Source: JBBQIY01 sp964618405
Lineage (GTDB): Bacteria > Verrucomicrobiota > Kiritimatiellia > RFP12 > UBA3636
Assembly (NCBI GenBank): GCA_964618405.1
Contig: CAZUAY010000191.1
Span: 1-7,772 of the forward strand
DNA length: 7,772 bases
Direction of reading: 5' to 3'
The notes beneath the pieces are model-generated. The model worked only from the letters and a program-made list of their open reading frames with translations, was not told the DNA's origin and did not search any database. Position 1 is the stretch's first letter; each line of letters starts with the position of its first letter. Shown here piece after piece: positions 5,698 through 7,772 of this stretch. The position numbers were made by a program, and so were the translations under genes.

Positions 5698-7013
5698 TTA
5701 CACGCATTGAAGCCTATCGCTACCGCTGCTTTCAAAAGTTAGCACTGAATGTCAGCCCTTATCAAATACTGGTGGGGAAAAACGGTGCAGGCAAATCGAC
5801 ACTGCTTGATATTCCCGTTCTGATTGGCGAGCTATTGCGTAAACGGGATCTTGATGATGTCTTTTTCAAATCAACGCCTTCACACGCACGGCCCCGTGCT
5901 GACGCTCCTCTGGAGTTGGTCTACAACCAGCGTGGCGACTGGTTTGCCTTTGCCATTGAGGCCAAAATCCCAACGCATATTCGAGACACAATTCATCGGA
6001 TACGGGTAGAACAGGCAAACAAAAAAACACGTTCGGCACTGGAGTCAACCCCCGGCCGCGTCTACGATAGCCTGCGCTACGAACTGTCGATCCGAGTTCA
6101 GGAGGGCGCGCTTGAAATCTCTCAAGAAAACCTCTTCCTCTTACCCGAGGATCGTTCTTTACTCGGCTATGAAAAAGCTGGGTTGTGGGGAGAGTTCGTC
6201 GAGGAAGACGATCTAGAAACCCTGCGCGTTTTGATTGAAAGGGACCGCACTAGCACCGCACGGATAAAAGGGGAGAATCGGTTGAAAACTGGTAATGACG
6301 AACCCTTTTCGAATCGTCTTTCTCCCACCACGCCTGCATTGTCAGGCATCCCAATGGACATCAACCTCTTTTCTGCCAGTCACTGGCTAATGGACTTCCT
6401 GAGCGAAAAGACATTCATGTATGTACCAAACATCGAGAAGCTTCGCAGTGCGAGTCTTCCACCGGGACGCAACTGGACGGTCGCTCCCGACGCCTCTACG
6501 CTGGTTTGGTCTTTGTTTGAGCTGAAGAAGGAACCAGAAGCCTTCGAGGAATGGCTTGAGCATGTAAAAAACGTGCTCCCTCTGCTTTCGGACATCGAGC
6601 CTAGAAAACGGGAAGATGACGGGCTTGGCTTTTTCCGTGCACACTACGGTGAAGATCGGCAGGTAAATAACTCGGGCTTGTCAGATGGCACCCTTTCCAT
6701 TCTTGCCCTCACGATCCTGCCTTTTGCGAACAATATCCCAGGCCTTTTGACCATTGAAGAGCCAGAGAACGGAATTCATCCCAAGGCGATTGAAGCCGTT
6801 CTAGAAGCTTTGAGAGCGACGAAGGATTCTCAGGTGTGGGTGACCACACATTCTCCTATCGCCGTGGCTGCGACACCCTTGGAGCATCTGCTTTGTCTTC
6901 AGCAAACCAAAACAGAGGGCGTGATCGTGACACGAGGCACCGAACACCCGCAGCTCAAACACTGGCAGGGGACTCCCAGCCTCTCAACCCTTCATTCTGC
7001 GGGAGTTCTGTGA
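5694..7013 (+). CDS. mad3: AAA/ABC-like ATPase, MAD3-like (MADS)
   Basis: The 439-residue protein is a predicted ATPase of the SMC/OLD-like class. It shows Walker A GKNGAGKST at 28-36, a signature-like SGLSDGTLSILAL at 327-339, Walker B with two acidic residues (LLTIEEPENG, 351-360), and a switch His386 in VWVTTHSP. The insert between Walker A and the signature (about 45-320) is too short for a long coiled coil. The C-terminus ends soon after the H-loop, so it lacks the fused TOPRIM domain of full OLD proteins. The next gene may provide that function as a separate chain. The start overlaps the methylase stop by 4 nt (ATGA), with CGGAG 8 nt upstream. In the defence setting it would couple ATP hydrolysis to sensing or acting on invading DNA (inference). 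The MAD3 name rests on gene order from memory. Confidence 0.8.
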   Translation: MITRIEAYRYRCFQKLALNVSPYQILVGKNGAGKSTLLDIPVLIGELLRKRDLDDVFFKSTPSHARPRADAPLELVYNQRGDWFAFAIEAKIPTHIRDTIHRIRVEQANKKTRSALESTPGRVYDSLRYELSIRVQEGALEISQENLFLLPEDRSLLGYEKAGLWGEFVEEDDLETLRVLIERDRTSTARIKGENRLKTGNDEPFSNRLSPTTPALSGIPMDINLFSASHWLMDFLSEKTFMYVPNIEKLRSASLPPGRNWTVAPDASTLVWSLFELKKEPEAFEEWLEHVKNVLPLLSDIEPRKREDDGLGFFRAHYGEDRQVNNSGLSDGTLSILALTILPFANNIPGLLTIEEPENGIHPKAIEAVLEALRATKDSQVWVTTHSPIAVAATPLEHLLCLQQTKTEGVIVTRGTEHPQLKHWQGTPSLSTLHSAGVL

Positions 7014-7705
7014 TGCGTGATATTGTTTTTCATCTTGCAGACGAGAGTATGGAGAAAGGGTTTAAAGCGTTTTTCCGGCGTCCCGATTGGCATCACGCAA
7101 TAGGCTGCGCCCGTTTCAATATTGATCCAGACAACGGAAGCGACATTTTCCGAATATCAGGAAGCAATCCGAATTTAAACCCCCGACGAAACGATCCCGG
7201 CATCCGATACCATGCCCACGAAAATCTGACCACCCACTTGGATACTCACAAACGGGCGGTAATCATTCTTGATGAATACTTCGGTGGAAGCCCTGGAGCC
7301 GAAGTCCTGCGCGAAGAGATCTCGGCCAATATGCGAAAACGCGGATGGGGCGATGACCGCTTTGAAGTGGTCGTCATTCAGCCGATGCTCGAAGCCTGGC
7401 TATGGGCGAACAATCTCAACGTAGCGAAAGCTTTCGGTTTCTCGGACTTTAAAAGCCTCCAAGAACCGTTAATTGAGTGCGGGCTTTGGCAGGCGGGACA
7501 TCCGAAACCTATGGAGGGTAAATTTAAGGACGCAAAGGTTGTTGCTTTAAAGTTAGGCAAAAAAAAGCTGTTGGGCTATTCCCCTTTTGGCAAGCTATTT
7601 GAACACATCTCCTCACGTGCCTTCGATGCATGCCAAGAGCCGAGTTTCAAGCAGATGCGCACCCGCCTACAAGCTTGGTTTCCGGTGAATGGCGGTGGCC
7701 AATGA
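7013..7705 (+). CDS. mad4: MAD4-like protein, DUF4276/TOPRIM-type ATPase partner
   Basis: The 230-residue protein follows the ATPase with a one-base overlap (TGATG), and GGGAG lies 7 nt before its ATG. A longer in-frame reading back to 6836 runs over the ATPase gene and is rejected. Sequence features recall the DUF4276-type partners of AAA ATPases: an N-terminal strand followed by acidic ADESMEKG (9-16), a hydrophobic strand ending in Asp-Glu (AVIILDE, D87/E88), and VIQPMLEAWLWAN (121-133, E127). A C-terminal segment, YSPFGKLFEHI...SFKQMRTRL, completes the likeness. These acidic residues could correspond to a diverged TOPRIM metal site, but the canonical DxD is not evident. It probably works with the ATPase as a split OLD-like pair. 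Its biochemical activity is unknown to me. The MAD4 name rests on position and fit. Confidence 0.65.
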   Translation: MRDIVFHLADESMEKGFKAFFRRPDWHHAIGCARFNIDPDNGSDIFRISGSNPNLNPRRNDPGIRYHAHENLTTHLDTHKRAVIILDEYFGGSPGAEVLREEISANMRKRGWGDDRFEVVVIQPMLEAWLWANNLNVAKAFGFSDFKSLQEPLIECGLWQAGHPKPMEGKFKDAKVVALKLGKKKLLGYSPFGKLFEHISSRAFDACQEPSFKQMRTRLQAWFPVNGGGQ

Positions 7706-7772
7706 AAACCGCTACTATTCGCTCTTCTTGGATGGAGGGCTACGGCTACCGACTCGACACCCAGCCCTATGT
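7702..7772 (+). CDS. mad5: Probable type I specificity (S) subunit, MAD5-like; 5' end only
   Basis: Only 23 codons are inside the window. The ATG at 7702 overlaps the preceding stop (ATGA), which implies translational coupling, and GGCGGTGG lies just upstream. The peptide includes RSSWMEGYGYRLDTQPY. The R-L-D-x-x-P-Y pattern is how I recall the N-termini of specificity subunits with such systems. An S subunit is what the methylase lacks, so the context supports this. The identification is provisional because no target-recognition domain can be seen. Confidence 0.55.
   Translation, partial: MKTATIRSSWMEGYGYRLDTQPY

Noticed and set aside
6836..7012. N-terminal extension of the MAD4-like frame
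   Set aside because: The 59 extra codons overlap the end of the ATPase gene. The ATG at 7013, with GGGAG upstream and a TGATG overlap, is a much better start.

Overview
The window looks like chromosomal DNA from a Pseudomonadota-type bacterium with mid-range GC. The basis is the style of the envelope and stress proteins, strong AGGAG ribosome binding sites, and a dense set of short palindromic and tandem repeats of the REP kind. The species cannot be named from the sequence.

Layout. Positions 1-494 have no convincing gene. They hold a chain of repeats: a 17-bp perfect inverted repeat, five tandem copies of a 17-18 bp unit built on GAGATTAY, five copies of CAACATAA in both orientations, and short direct repeats. 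Positions 495-1400 (minus) encode a class-3 lipase/alpha-beta hydrolase. Its last ~23 codons run through a G/C-rich hairpin and a 14-bp tandem repeat. Positions 1481-2969 (minus) look like one transcription unit: a four-helix membrane protein, a 24-residue one-helix membrane peptide missed by length cut-offs, and a glycine-zipper protein that appears to have lost its N-terminal domain, followed by a good intrinsic terminator. Positions 2970-3678 form a ~700 bp divergent intergenic region.

Positions 3679-7772 (plus) carry a tightly coupled defence cassette: an N6-adenine DNA methyltransferase with a type I R-subunit-like N-terminal domain, an AAA/ABC-like ATPase, a small protein resembling the DUF4276/TOPRIM partners of such ATPases, and the first 23 codons of a probable type I specificity (S) subunit. 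The start and stop codons overlap at every junction (ATGA, TGATG, ATGA). The gene order and protein types match, from memory, the mad2-mad3-mad4-mad5 part of the methylation-associated defence system (MADS). The rest of such a system (kinase and further ATPase genes) would lie to the right of the window. No mad1-like helix-turn-helix gene is visible upstream.

How the genes work together (inference): the methylase and S subunit would mark self DNA at a specific site, while the ATPase and its small partner, plus genes beyond the window, would act on unmodified invading DNA. The minus-strand operon and lipase look like ordinary envelope or stress-related genes, and the repeat-rich left edge suggests a region of genome plasticity.
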